From Streptomyces sp. R302 (GTDB taxonomy: Bacteria; Actinomycetota; Actinomycetes; Streptomycetales; Streptomycetaceae), in contig NZ_JABBGE010000011.1 in NCBI RefSeq assembly GCF_012927245.1, positions 62,001 to 126,000 on the forward strand: 64,000 bases of DNA, given 5' to 3'. Made by a program: the position numbers and the translations under genes. Of the stretch, positions 1-8,284 are shown piece after piece (position 1 is the first letter of the stretch; every line of letters begins with the position of its first letter). Under the pieces are notes generated by a model that was not told the DNA's origin, searched no databases, and saw only the letters and a program-made list of their open reading frames with translations.

Positions 1-96
1 TCCGTCACTGGACCCCGGGGCCGCCCCTGAGCGGGGGGTGCGCCCCGGATCGCGCCGGGACCTGTGGGGACGGGGAGCCGACGCGGCCGTACGCCG

Positions 97-447
97 TCAG
101 CGTGTCGTGAGCGACGACGCGCCGGCGGCGTACGTGTGTTCCAGGAACCGGGTCAGGGCGGCGTTGTCGAACTGGACGACGGCGACCGCCTCCCGGCCGT
201 GGAACTCGACCACCGTCTGCACCCGCCCGCACGGCCAGACCGCGATGTCGCCCCGGTGCGCGGGCTCGTGCAGCCCGTCCTCCAGGAGGGCGCGGGGGAA
301 GGACCATTCGACCCCGCCGGGAAGCACGAAGCGGACGGTGGCGGGGGAGAAGCCGGGGTCGTAGCGGAGGGCGACCGGGACGGCCCGGGTGACCGGGCCG
401 TCGTCGCTGATCAGGCGGCCTCGGGCGTGGTCCTCGACGGCGCGCAT
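97..447 (-). CDS. SsgA-family sporulation/cell-division regulator
   Basis: A 116-residue protein of the actinomycete-only SsgA-like family. Members steer sporulation-specific septation and cell-wall remodelling in Streptomyces; SsgB, for example, positions FtsZ. The protein shows the family pattern: a basic beta-strand start, a block reading PVALRYDP, then FVLPGGVEWSFPRALLEDG and a valine-rich end. It has no signal peptide or membrane segment. The start is an ATG at 447 with a GAGGAG ribosome site eight bases upstream. It diverges from the metal-uptake operon. The length suits a short SsgA-like protein. Which paralogue (SsgB to SsgG type) it is cannot be told from sequence alone. Confidence 0.85.
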   Translation of the reverse strand: MRAVEDHARGRLISDDGPVTRAVPVALRYDPGFSPATVRFVLPGGVEWSFPRALLEDGLHEPAHRGDIAVWPCGRVQTVVEFHGREAVAVVQFDNAALTRFLEHTYAAGASSLTTR

Positions 448-572
448 GGAGTGGCTCCTCGGGTCGTGGTCGAGTGCGTTTTGTTGCTCAATGCCTGATT
501 CTTCCCCCGTAGTCGCGTGGTCACTCGCGACGTGTCCGGCCTCACATCCGGTGTCTTGTCATCCCGGCGCTC

Positions 573-589
573 TTGCAAGTCTTTTGCAG
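573..589. promoter_or_regulatory. Putative Nur box (nickel-responsive operator)
   Basis: The sequence TTGCAA-N5-TTGCAG lies 21 bases before the proposed start of the ECF permease gene. From recall, the Streptomyces Nur box is tTGCaa-N5-ttGCAa, so this site matches at all but the last base with exact spacing. Nur is a Fur-family repressor that binds with nickel. The position suits promoter occlusion. It is the best sequence reason to think the transporter carries nickel rather than cobalt. Confidence 0.65.
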
Positions 590-609
590 CTGCGCTCATC
601 ATTCGGTAC

Positions 610-1656
610 GTGCACGTACCTGACGGATTCATCAACGCCCCCGTTTCGGCCGCAGCCGGCGTCGTCGCCGCGGCGGCCGTCGCCGTGAGCCTGCGCGGCG
701 CGAGGAAAGAGCTCGACGAGAAGGCCGCCCCGCTCGCGGGCCTCGTCGCGGCCTTCGTCTTCGCCGTCCAGATGCTCAACTTCCCCGTCGCGGCCGGAAC
801 CAGCGGCCACCTCCTCGGCGGGGCGCTCGCCGCGATCCTCGTCGGGCCGTGGACCGGAGTCCTGTGCATCGCCGTCGTCCTGCTCATGCAGGGCGTCCTC
901 TTCGCCGACGGCGGCCTCACCGCGCTCGGCGTCAACATCACCGTCATGGGCGTGGTGACCGTCGTCACCGCCCACGTCCTCTTCCGCGGCCTGCGGCTCG
1001 TGCTGCCCCGCACCCGGGGCGGCGTGACCGCCGCGACCTTCGTCGCCGCGCTCGTCTCCGTACCGGCCTCGGCCGCCGCCTTCACCCTGATCTACGCGAT
1101 CGGCGGCACCACCGACGTGCCGATCGGCAAGGTCCTCACCGCGATGCTCGGCGTCCACGTCCTCATCGGCGTCGGCGAGGCCGTCATCACCGCCCTCACC
1201 GTCGGCGCCGTCCTCGCCGTCCGCCCCGACCTCGTCCACGGCGCCCGCGGCCTGACCGCCCCGCTGAAGCTCCGCGTCGACGGCGAACTGGTCGACGCCG
1301 CGCCCGCAGGGCCGGCAGCCCCCGCCGCCTCGAAGAGCCCGAGGAAGGTCTGGATCGGCGGCCTCGTCACCGCCCTCGTCCTCGCCGGCGTCGTCTCCTT
1401 CTACGCCTCCGAAAGCCCCGACGGCCTGGAGAAGGTCGCCGCCGACCAGGGCATCGACGCCAAGGCCGAGGAGTACGAGCACGCCACCGCCGACTCCCCG
1501 CTCGCCGACTACGGCGTCGCGGGCGTCGACTCCGACCGGATCTCCGGCGGCCTCGCCGGCGTCATCGGCGTCGGCCTCACCCTCGCCGTCGGCACCGGCG
1601 CCTTCTGGGCCGCCCGCCGCCGGCGTACGGGGGACGCCGGCGGGGCCCGGGTCTGA
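610..1656 (+). CDS. cbiM: ECF metal transporter substrate-binding permease (CbiM/NikM fused to PDGLE domain)
   Basis: Substrate-capture component of an energy-coupling-factor transporter for nickel or cobalt, in the cell membrane. I chose the GTG at 610 because it gives the family N-terminus VHVPDGF, where the His near residue 2 helps bind metal; the reading frame stays open further upstream. Residues about 1-210 form the multi-span CbiM/NikM core, with a conserved H-containing GHLLGG block. After an alanine-proline linker a second membrane segment precedes the SPDGLEKVA motif of a CbiN/NikN-like PDGLE domain, followed by a last membrane helix, so M and N are fused. It is followed by the T component and ATPase genes in one operon. 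A Nur-type operator upstream favours nickel; no cobalamin riboswitch was seen. Confidence 0.88.
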   Translation: MHVPDGFINAPVSAAAGVVAAAAVAVSLRGARKELDEKAAPLAGLVAAFVFAVQMLNFPVAAGTSGHLLGGALAAILVGPWTGVLCIAVVLLMQGVLFADGGLTALGVNITVMGVVTVVTAHVLFRGLRLVLPRTRGGVTAATFVAALVSVPASAAAFTLIYAIGGTTDVPIGKVLTAMLGVHVLIGVGEAVITALTVGAVLAVRPDLVHGARGLTAPLKLRVDGELVDAAPAGPAAPAASKSPRKVWIGGLVTALVLAGVVSFYASESPDGLEKVAADQGIDAKAEEYEHATADSPLADYGVAGVDSDRISGGLAGVIGVGLTLAVGTGAFWAARRRRTGDAGGARV

Positions 1657-1657
1657 C

Positions 1658-2424
1658 ATGGGAGCGGGCCACGCGCACCGGCTGTACCGGCGGGGGGACT
1701 CGCCGGTCCACGGCCTGCCCCCGCACACCAAGCTCGTCGCCGTCCTCGGCTTCGTCCTGGTCGTCGTCACCACGCCCCGCGAGGCCGTCTGGGCCTTCGC
1801 CTGCTACGCGGCCCTGCTCGGCGCGGTCGCCGCGCTCGCCCGCGTACCGGCCGGCTTCCTGCTCCGCCGGCTCGCGATCGAGATCCCCTTCGTCGCCTTC
1901 GCCGTGCTCATGCCCTTCGTGGTCCCCGGCGAGCAGACGACCGTCCTCGGCGTCTCCCTGAGCGTCCCCGGCCTCTGGGGCGCCTGGAACATCCTCGCCA
2001 AGGGCACCCTCGGCGTCGCCGCCTCCGTGCTCCTCGCCGCCACCACCGAGCTGCGCGCCCTCGTCCTCGGCCTCCAGCGGCTCCGGCTGCCGTCGCTGCT
2101 CGTCCAGATCGCCTCGTTCATGATCCGGTACGGGGACGTCATCGCCGACGAGATGCGCCGGATGACCATCGCCCGCCGCTCCCGCGGCTTCGAGGCGTCC
2201 GGCGTACGCCACTGGGGCGTCCTCGCGAAGACCGCGGGCGCCCTCTTCATCCGCTCGTACGAGCGCGGCGAACGCGTCCACCTCGCCATGGTCAGCCGCG
2301 GCTACACCGGCACCATGCCGCTCCTCGACGCGACCGTGACGACCCGGGCCCAGTGGGCGCGGGCCCTGGCGCTGCCGCTCGCCGCCCTCCCGATCTGCCT
2401 CCTCGCCCTCCTCGGACGGACCCC

Positions 2425-2428
<4 letters not shown>
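1658..2428 (+). CDS. cbiQ: ECF transporter T component (CbiQ/NikQ)
   Basis: Transmembrane coupling subunit of the same transporter, linking the ATPase to the substrate-binding permease. The 256 residues show an N-terminal SPVHGLPPHTKLVAV block typical of CbiQ, several hydrophobic spans, and the basic motif RRSRGFEASG around residues 167-180 that corresponds to the coupling helix contacting the ATPase. The ATG begins two bases after the permease stop, and the gene ends in an ATGA overlap with the ATPase gene, so the three are almost surely co-translated. The family is clear; metal specificity rests with the partner permease. Confidence 0.9.
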
Positions 2429-3168
<740 letters not shown>

Positions 3169-3338
3169 CCGTCTCCGGTCCCGGGTTCGCTCCGATCGGT
3201 CGGTTCTTCCGGCGAGCCGTCGGCGAGACCGACGGCTTCTGCCGCACCGTCAACGCCCACGGCGGCGTCCACCTGACCCCGGAATCCCGCCGTCTCTCCT
3301 CACGTTGCACCATGGGAGCCGGTCGTACGAAGGGATGT

Positions 3339-4523
3339 GTGGGTCAGGTGGACGTGCAGGGCACGGTGGCGGCGGGCTGGGAGCCGGTCAGGGAAGCGTT
3401 CCTGCGCAACTTCGAGCAGCGGGGCGAGCGCGGCGCGGCCGTCGCCGTCCACCGCGACGGCGAGAAGGTGGTCGACCTGTGGGCCGGCACCAGGGACGCC
3501 GACGGCACCGCCCCGTGGACCGAGGGCACGGCCCAGGTCGTCCGCTCGGCCACCAAGGGCGTCGCCGCCGCCGTCCCGCTCCTCCTCCACCAGCGCGGCC
3601 TGATCGACCTGGACGCCCCGGTGGCCACGTACTGGCCCGAGTTCAAGGCGGCCGGCAAGGACCGCGTGACGGTACGGCAGCTCCTCGCCCACCGGGCCGG
3701 CGTCCCCGTCCTCGACCGCCCGCTGACCCTCGCCGAGGCCACCGACCTGGAGGCGTCCACCGCCGCGATCGCCGCCCAGGCCCCCGTCTGGGACCCCGGC
3801 ACCGACCACGGCTACCACGCCCACACCTTCAGCTGGCTCCTCTCCGGCCTCGTCCACCGCGTGACCGGCCGCACGATCGGCCGCTGGGTCGCCGAGGAGA
3901 TCACCGCCCCGCTCGGCCTGGACCTGTGGATCGGCCTCCCGCCGGCCGAGGAGCACCGGGTGGGCCTCCTCGCCCCGGTCGACGCCCCCGAGGACACCGG
4001 CGCCCTCCGCCTGCGCCCCAAGCGCTCGGTCACGGCGGCGTGGGAGGACCCGGCGTCCCTCACCCGCCGCGCCTTCGAGGTCATCACCCCGAAGCCCGAC
4101 GAGAACGACCCCGCCTACCGCACCGCCGAACTCCCCGGCTCGGCGGGCGTCGCCACCGCCCGCGCCCTCTCCCGCTACTACGCCGCCACCCTCGGCCCCC
4201 TCGCCGACGGCACCCCCCGCCTCTTCGCCCCCGCGACCCTCGCCCTGGCCCGCACGGAGGAGTCGGCGGGCACGGACCGGGTCCTCCTCGTCGGCACCCG
4301 CTTCGGCCTCGGCCACATGCTCCACGGCCCCGCCTCCCCGCTCCTCGGCCCCACCTCCTTCGGCCACCCCGGCCGCGGCGGCTCGCTCGCCTTCGCCGAC
4401 GCCGAATCCGGTACGGCCTTCGGCTACGTCACCAACGGCATGCGCAAGACGGTCACCTCGGACCCCCGCGCCCAGGCCCTGGTGCGAGCGGTCCGCGCGT
4501 CCCTCGACGGCCGGACGGGCTGA
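3339..4523 (+). CDS. Serine hydrolase of the beta-lactamase/esterase (class C-like) family
   Basis: Likely a cytoplasmic esterase of the EstB/class C beta-lactamase fold. With a GTG start at 3339 the protein has 394 residues. The catalytic Ser70-x-x-Lys73 lies in RSATKG. A GYHAHTF segment takes the place of the YxN motif, and GHPGRGGS near the C-terminus stands for the KTG-like loop. There is no signal peptide, which argues against a secreted beta-lactamase. The GTG is preceded by AAGGGA; an ATG 27 bases upstream lacks a ribosome site, but the frame is open there. The physiological substrate cannot be inferred. It sits alone between the metal operon and the convergent DUF2975/XRE pair. Confidence 0.8.
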   Translation: MGQVDVQGTVAAGWEPVREAFLRNFEQRGERGAAVAVHRDGEKVVDLWAGTRDADGTAPWTEGTAQVVRSATKGVAAAVPLLLHQRGLIDLDAPVATYWPEFKAAGKDRVTVRQLLAHRAGVPVLDRPLTLAEATDLEASTAAIAAQAPVWDPGTDHGYHAHTFSWLLSGLVHRVTGRTIGRWVAEEITAPLGLDLWIGLPPAEEHRVGLLAPVDAPEDTGALRLRPKRSVTAAWEDPASLTRRAFEVITPKPDENDPAYRTAELPGSAGVATARALSRYYAATLGPLADGTPRLFAPATLALARTEESAGTDRVLLVGTRFGLGHMLHGPASPLLGPTSFGHPGRGGSLAFADAESGTAFGYVTNGMRKTVTSDPRAQALVRAVRASLDGRTG

Positions 4524-4594
4524 CCCCACGGCTCGGCGGTCCGAGCACCGGCGCCCGAGGAGCTCCCCGCCCTCGGGGACGGCGGCCCGGCGGT

Positions 4595-4804
4595 CTACCC
4601 CTCCTCCTCCCACCGCAGGAGGTCGCCCGGCTGGCAGGCGAGCACCTCGCACAGGGCGGCGAGGGTGGTGAAGCGTACGGCCTTGGCCCGGCCGTTCTTG
4701 AGGACCGCCAGGTTGGCGGGGGTGATCCCGACCCGCTCCGCCAGTTCGCCCACGGACATCTTCCGGCGGGCGAGCATCACGTCGATGTCGACGACGATCG
4801 GCAT
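4595..4804 (-). CDS. Small XRE/Cro-type HTH regulator
   Basis: A 69-residue DNA-binding protein that is essentially one Cro/CI helix-turn-helix. The recognition segment is VGELAERVGITPANLAVLKNGRA, split over residues about 18-40, followed by the FTTLAALCEVLACQPGDLL block seen in YozG-like regulators. The start ATG overlaps the stop of the upstream DUF2975 gene (TGATG), so the two are translationally coupled. Such tiny regulators are usually paired with DUF2975 membrane proteins. The palindrome upstream of the pair is the likely target, implying autoregulation. The inducing signal is unknown. Confidence 0.85.
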   Translation of the reverse strand: MPIVVDIDVMLARRKMSVGELAERVGITPANLAVLKNGRAKAVRFTTLAALCEVLACQPGDLLRWEEEG

Positions 4805-5301
4805 CAGATCACCTCGTCGAGCTCGGCCCGCATCGCCGTCGCCTCGACGTCGCGGTCGACGGCCTGGGCCAGCAGCATCCGCAGCACGAGCACGATGAGC
4901 GCGACCCCCAGGACCGCCAGGGAGACCCCGCAGATCAGCAGGACGATCCCGGGTGCGACCGCCTCGCCGGGCGCCAGCAGCACCGCGAGCGAGAAGACCA
5001 GGAGCGCGGCGGTCACGAGCGCGCCGATCACGATGTGCACGTACCGGAAGGCGGCGGGGGAGAAGACCGTCCCCCGCCGCACCATCGTCACCAGCCGCCA
5101 CACGCACACCAGGGTCACCTGGACCGTGACGACGCCGAGGAAGAAGACCACCAGGAGCGGTGTCCGCAGGTGCACCAGGTCTCCCTCCGCCCCGTCGAGG
5201 TCGGCGGCCAGCAGCGGGATCATCACCGCCTGCACGAACACCGTCCCGGCCGCCAGCCCCGCGAGCACGGCGCGCAGCGCCAGCACCGTCAGTCTTCCCA
5301 T
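4804..5301 (-). CDS. DUF2975 membrane protein
   Basis: A 165-residue integral membrane protein with four predicted hydrophobic segments: residues about 5-28, 45-70, 90-115 and 120-145. The basic loop between segments two and three reads VRRGTVFSPAAFRYV, a DUF2975 hallmark. It has a strong AGGAGG ribosome site before the ATG at 5301. It is coupled by stop/start overlap to the XRE regulator downstream. DUF2975 function is not established. The constant pairing with a small XRE regulator suggests a membrane component of a two-gene sensory or self-limiting unit. A long upstream extension of the frame to about 5583 is not used. Confidence 0.82.
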   Translation of the reverse strand: MGRLTVLALRAVLAGLAAGTVFVQAVMIPLLAADLDGAEGDLVHLRTPLLVVFFLGVVTVQVTLVCVWRLVTMVRRGTVFSPAAFRYVHIVIGALVTAALLVFSLAVLLAPGEAVAPGIVLLICGVSLAVLGVALIVLVLRMLLAQAVDRDVEATAMRAELDEVI

Positions 5302-5333
5302 GACCCCTCCTTCGATCGACTTGCAGTGGGAAT

Positions 5334-5350
5334 CTATCGAAAAACGATAG
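5334..5350. promoter_or_regulatory. Palindromic operator candidate for the DUF2975/XRE pair
   Basis: A perfect inverted repeat CTATCG-N5-CGATAG lies 33 bases upstream of the DUF2975 start and about 40 bases upstream of the divergent SDR gene. It is A/T-rich at its centre in an otherwise GC-rich stretch. The size and symmetry suit a Cro-type dimer, so the small XRE regulator is the obvious candidate to bind it. That is an inference from position. Confidence 0.5.
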
Positions 5351-5392
5351 GTGAGGGTAGTCGGGGCCCGCGATCGGTGCTCAGATCGGAGG

Positions 5393-6140
5393 ATGGATCT
5401 CACGAAGCGGTTCGACGGACGGACGGCGCTGATCACGGGCGCGGGCAGCGGCATCGGCGCGGCGACCGCCCGCCGGCTTGCGGCGGAGGGCGCGCGGGTC
5501 CTGGTCACCGACATCGACGAGGAGTCGGCGCGGGCGGTGGCGGCGGACCTCCCGTACGCGACCGCCCGCCGCCTCGACATCACCGACCGGGAGTCGGTCG
5601 ACGAGGTGGTCGGCGGACTCCCCGCCCTTCACGTCCTCGTCAACAACGCCTTCGTCCCCTTCGTGGACGACCCCGACGAGAACTGGCGCCGCCAGCTCGA
5701 CGGCACCCTCCTCGGTGCCGTCCACTGCGCACGCGCCGCCCTCCCGCACCTGACCGCGACGGGCGGCGCCATCGTCACCATCGGCTCGGTCAACGCGGAG
5801 GCCGACTTCGGCGACCACGCCTACAGCGCCGCGAAGGCCGCCCTGGGCTCCTTCACCCGCACCCTGGCCGGCGAGGCGGCCCCGCACGGCGTCCGCGTCA
5901 ACCAGATCAACCCCGGCACCGTCGCCACCCCCGCCTGGTCGGGCAGGGAGAAGGAGCTGGTCGCCCTGGCCACCCGCGCCTACCCCCTCGGCCGCGTCGG
6001 CATCCCCGACGACATCGCCGCCGCCGTGGCCTTCCTCGCCTCCCCCCGACGCCGCCTGGATCACCGGCACCACCCTCCGCGTCGACGGCGGCCTGATGGC
6101 CGTGAACACCCACTTCCACGAAATCCTGAACGGCGCCTGA
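5393..6140 (+). pseudogene. SDR-family oxidoreductase, frameshifted near the C-terminus
   Basis: A short-chain dehydrogenase/reductase with the NAD(P) motif TGAGSGIG near residue 17, the NNAF block, a serine in ITIGS-type strand IVTIGSVNAE, and the catalytic Y-S-A-A-K in HAYSAAKAALG. The start ATG at 5393 follows GGAGG. The frame breaks at a run of six C residues (6042-6047). Removing one C restores the expected tail SPDAAWITGTTLRVDGG and a stop at 6140, two of the most conserved SDR C-terminal features. As given, the frame instead runs on into unrelated arginine-rich sequence. This is either a real inactivating mutation or a homopolymer sequencing error. The substrate is unknown. Confidence 0.75.
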
Positions 6141-6147
6141 TCCCGTT

Positions 6148-6783
6148 TCAGCGCGTGAACCCCCGCTCCCGCAGCCGCTCGCAGGCAGCCACGACCGGGC
6201 CCGGGACGTCCATCTCGACCATGAAGCCGTGCGCCGGATAGACCATGAGCCGCTGTACGGCTCCGACGAGCATGTCCAGGACGAGCCGGGGGTCTCCGAT
6301 CGAGTCGGCGTACTCCGGCAGCTCCATCGGCACCGAGGCGCAGACGAACTCCACGCCGGGCCAGACCTTGCGGGCGGTCGCGTACGCCCGCCGCTCCTCG
6401 TACGGCTTGCTGACGAGGAGCACGGAGTCCACGGCCACGCCCCGCTCGGCGAGCAGTTCGCGCGAGAACCGCATGTTCTCCCCGGTGTTGCGCGCCCGGG
6501 GCTCCACCAGGATCGCGCCCCCCGGCACGCCCAGCTCCACCGCCCGCTCCCGATAGTGCACGGCCTCGCCGCGGGGCATCCGCTCGCGGGTGGTGGGGCT
6601 GGTGGCCCCGGTGAAGACGACGAGCGGTACCAGTCCCTGCCGATACAGGCCCGCCATGACGTCGGCGACCCCGAGATCGTGGCTTCCCAGGCCGACCCCC
6701 ACGGAACAGGCCCGCGGCTCATGCCCCATCCGCTGAAAGCCCCAGAGCAGTCGGGCGTCCTCCCAGTCCCGCGCCGTGATCAC
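6148..6783 (-). CDS. YdcF/DUF218-family protein
   Basis: About 211 residues of the YdcF (DUF218) fold, a group including ElyC and SanA that is linked to envelope or polysaccharide metabolism; the biochemical activity is largely unproven. Key features are GLGSHDLGVAD near the start, VFTGATSPTT, the EPRARNTGENMRFS block with the conserved N-T-x-E-N, and LLVSKPYEERRAYAT. No signal peptide or membrane helix is present, unlike SanA, so it is probably cytoplasmic. I chose the GTG at 6783 since homologues usually begin around ITARxWEDARLLW; an in-frame ATG at 6843 is possible. It converges on the SDR gene. Confidence 0.75.
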   Translation of the reverse strand: MITARDWEDARLLWGFQRMGHEPRACSVGVGLGSHDLGVADVMAGLYRQGLVPLVVFTGATSPTTRERMPRGEAVHYRERAVELGVPGGAILVEPRARNTGENMRFSRELLAERGVAVDSVLLVSKPYEERRAYATARKVWPGVEFVCASVPMELPEYADSIGDPRLVLDMLVGAVQRLMVYPAHGFMVEMDVPGPVVAACERLRERGFTR

Positions 6784-6882
6784 CGGCCCGGATCCGCTCC
6801 GCCAGGGCCACGCCCGCTCCTCTCGACCATCGCAGTCACACACAGTCCCAGGATGGACGACAGCGCGGTGGCTGACCGCGCC

Positions 6883-7728
6883 TCAGCCGGTCGTCAGCAT
6901 CAGGCCGATGCCCAGGACCATCAGGCCGGCCGCGGCGACTCTCGGGCCGCCGAAGCGTTCCTTGAAGAAGAGGGCGCCGATGGCGGCGCCGACGATGATG
7001 GAGGACTCGCGGAGGGCGGCGACGGGGGCCAGGGGGGCCTGGGTCTGGGCCCACAGGACGAGGGCGTAGGCAGCGACCGAGAGGGCGGCGCCGAGGAGGC
7101 CGCGGGCCGCGTGGGGGCGGAGCTCGGTGAGCAGGGCGCGGCGGCGGACCGCCAGGGCGTACGCCGGGATGGCCAGGCCCTCCAGGGCCATCAGCCAGGC
7201 GATGTAGCCGAGGGGAGTGCCGGAGGCGCGGACGCCGACGCCGTCGACGACCGTGTACAGGGCGATCGACAGGCCGGTGGCCAGCGCCGCGAACAGCGCC
7301 GGTCCGTGCGCGCCCCTGCCGCGGATGCCCCACAGCGCCAGGCCCGTCAGGCCCGCGCTCGCCACCGCCACGCCGAGGAGCTGCCAGCGGTCCGGGACCT
7401 CGCCGACGAAGACGGCCGCGAGGAGCGTGACCACCAGCGGCGCCGTGCCGCGCGCGATCGGATACATCTGCCCGAAGTCGCCCAGCGTGAAGGACTTCAT
7501 CAGGAGGGCGTAGTACGCGACGTGCAGGGCCGCCGAGGCCAGCAGGTACGGCCACGCCCCGGCCGCCGGCAGTGGCGTGAAGGGGATCAGCGCCAGGCCG
7601 ATCAGGGCCCCGCCGCCGGAGATGAGCGTGAAGGAGAGCAGCTGGTCGCGGATGTGGTGGGCCAGCGCGTTCCACGACGCGTGCGTGACCGCCGCGACCA
7701 GCACCGCGCACGCGACCAGCGGCGTCAC
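6883..7728 (-). CDS. EamA/DMT-family transporter
   Basis: A membrane transporter of the drug/metabolite superfamily, with about ten hydrophobic helices in two EamA repeats (residues about 1-140 and 145-280). The second repeat ends with LRESSIIVGAAIGALFF followed by KERFG, a typical EamA signature. The GTG start at 7728 overlaps the stop of the upstream YbaK gene (GTGA), so the pair is co-translated. The substrate cannot be predicted; relatives export amino acids, nucleosides or metabolites. The overlap with a tRNA-editing gene may be only operon packing. Confidence 0.83.
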   Translation of the reverse strand: MTPLVACAVLVAAVTHASWNALAHHIRDQLLSFTLISGGGALIGLALIPFTPLPAAGAWPYLLASAALHVAYYALLMKSFTLGDFGQMYPIARGTAPLVVTLLAAVFVGEVPDRWQLLGVAVASAGLTGLALWGIRGRGAHGPALFAALATGLSIALYTVVDGVGVRASGTPLGYIAWLMALEGLAIPAYALAVRRRALLTELRPHAARGLLGAALSVAAYALVLWAQTQAPLAPVAALRESSIIVGAAIGALFFKERFGGPRVAAAGLMVLGIGLMLTTG

Positions 7729-8216
7729 GCCGTACGCTCGCGCACGGCCGCGACGGTCGCGCCCGCGTGGGCGATCAGTTCCTTCGGGGGCAGGGCGAAG
7801 ACCGAGTGCGGGGTGCCGGCCGCCGCCCACACCAGCGCGTGGCCGAGCAGGCCCTCGTCGGCCAGCACGCGGGTCCGGGTGCGGTGCCCGAAGGGCGGTA
7901 CGCCCCCGATCGCGTACCCGGTCGTCTCCCGCACCACGCGCGCGTCCGCCCGCGTGACCTCCCCGGCGCCCAGCGCCTCCCGCACCCGCTCGACGTCCAC
8001 CCGCGAGGCCCCGTCCATCAGGACGAGCACCGGCACCCCGTCGGCGGCGAAGATCAGCGACTTCACGATCTCGGAGACCGCGCAGCCGATCGCGTCGGCG
8101 GCCTGCTGCGCGGTCCGCGTCTCGTCCGGGAAGCTCCGCACCTCGACATCGAGGCCCAACTCGGCGAGCGCGGCGGCGAACTGGGGGTGGGCGGCGGAAG
8201 CGGCGTCGGTCGTCAT
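7725..8216 (-). CDS. YbaK/ProX-type aminoacyl-tRNA deacylase
   Basis: A 163-residue trans-editing enzyme fold that hydrolyses mischarged tRNAs, such as Cys-tRNAPro or Ala-tRNAPro. Typical features are the QQAADAIGC and EIVKSLIF segments with the conserved lysine near residue 52, and GYAIGGVPPFGH (family GYxxGGxxPxG), followed by the HPKELIAHAGA-like end. The ATG at 8216 is well placed. It is translationally coupled to the downstream EamA transporter. Exact substrate specificity (Cys versus Ala) is not evident. Confidence 0.85.
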   Translation of the reverse strand: MTTDAASAAHPQFAAALAELGLDVEVRSFPDETRTAQQAADAIGCAVSEIVKSLIFAADGVPVLVLMDGASRVDVERVREALGAGEVTRADARVVRETTGYAIGGVPPFGHRTRTRVLADEGLLGHALVWAAAGTPHSVFALPPKELIAHAGATVAAVRERTA

Positions 8217-8284
8217 GCCCCGCACCGTAGCGGTAGGTGTACGGGGCATGCGACCTGCTTTCCGATGCCGGAACCCGCCTGCCG

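Noticed and set aside
448..609. Cobalamin riboswitch ahead of the cbiM-like gene
   Set aside because: The gap is only about 160 bases and no B12-box-like segment was found; the Nur-type palindrome explains regulation better.
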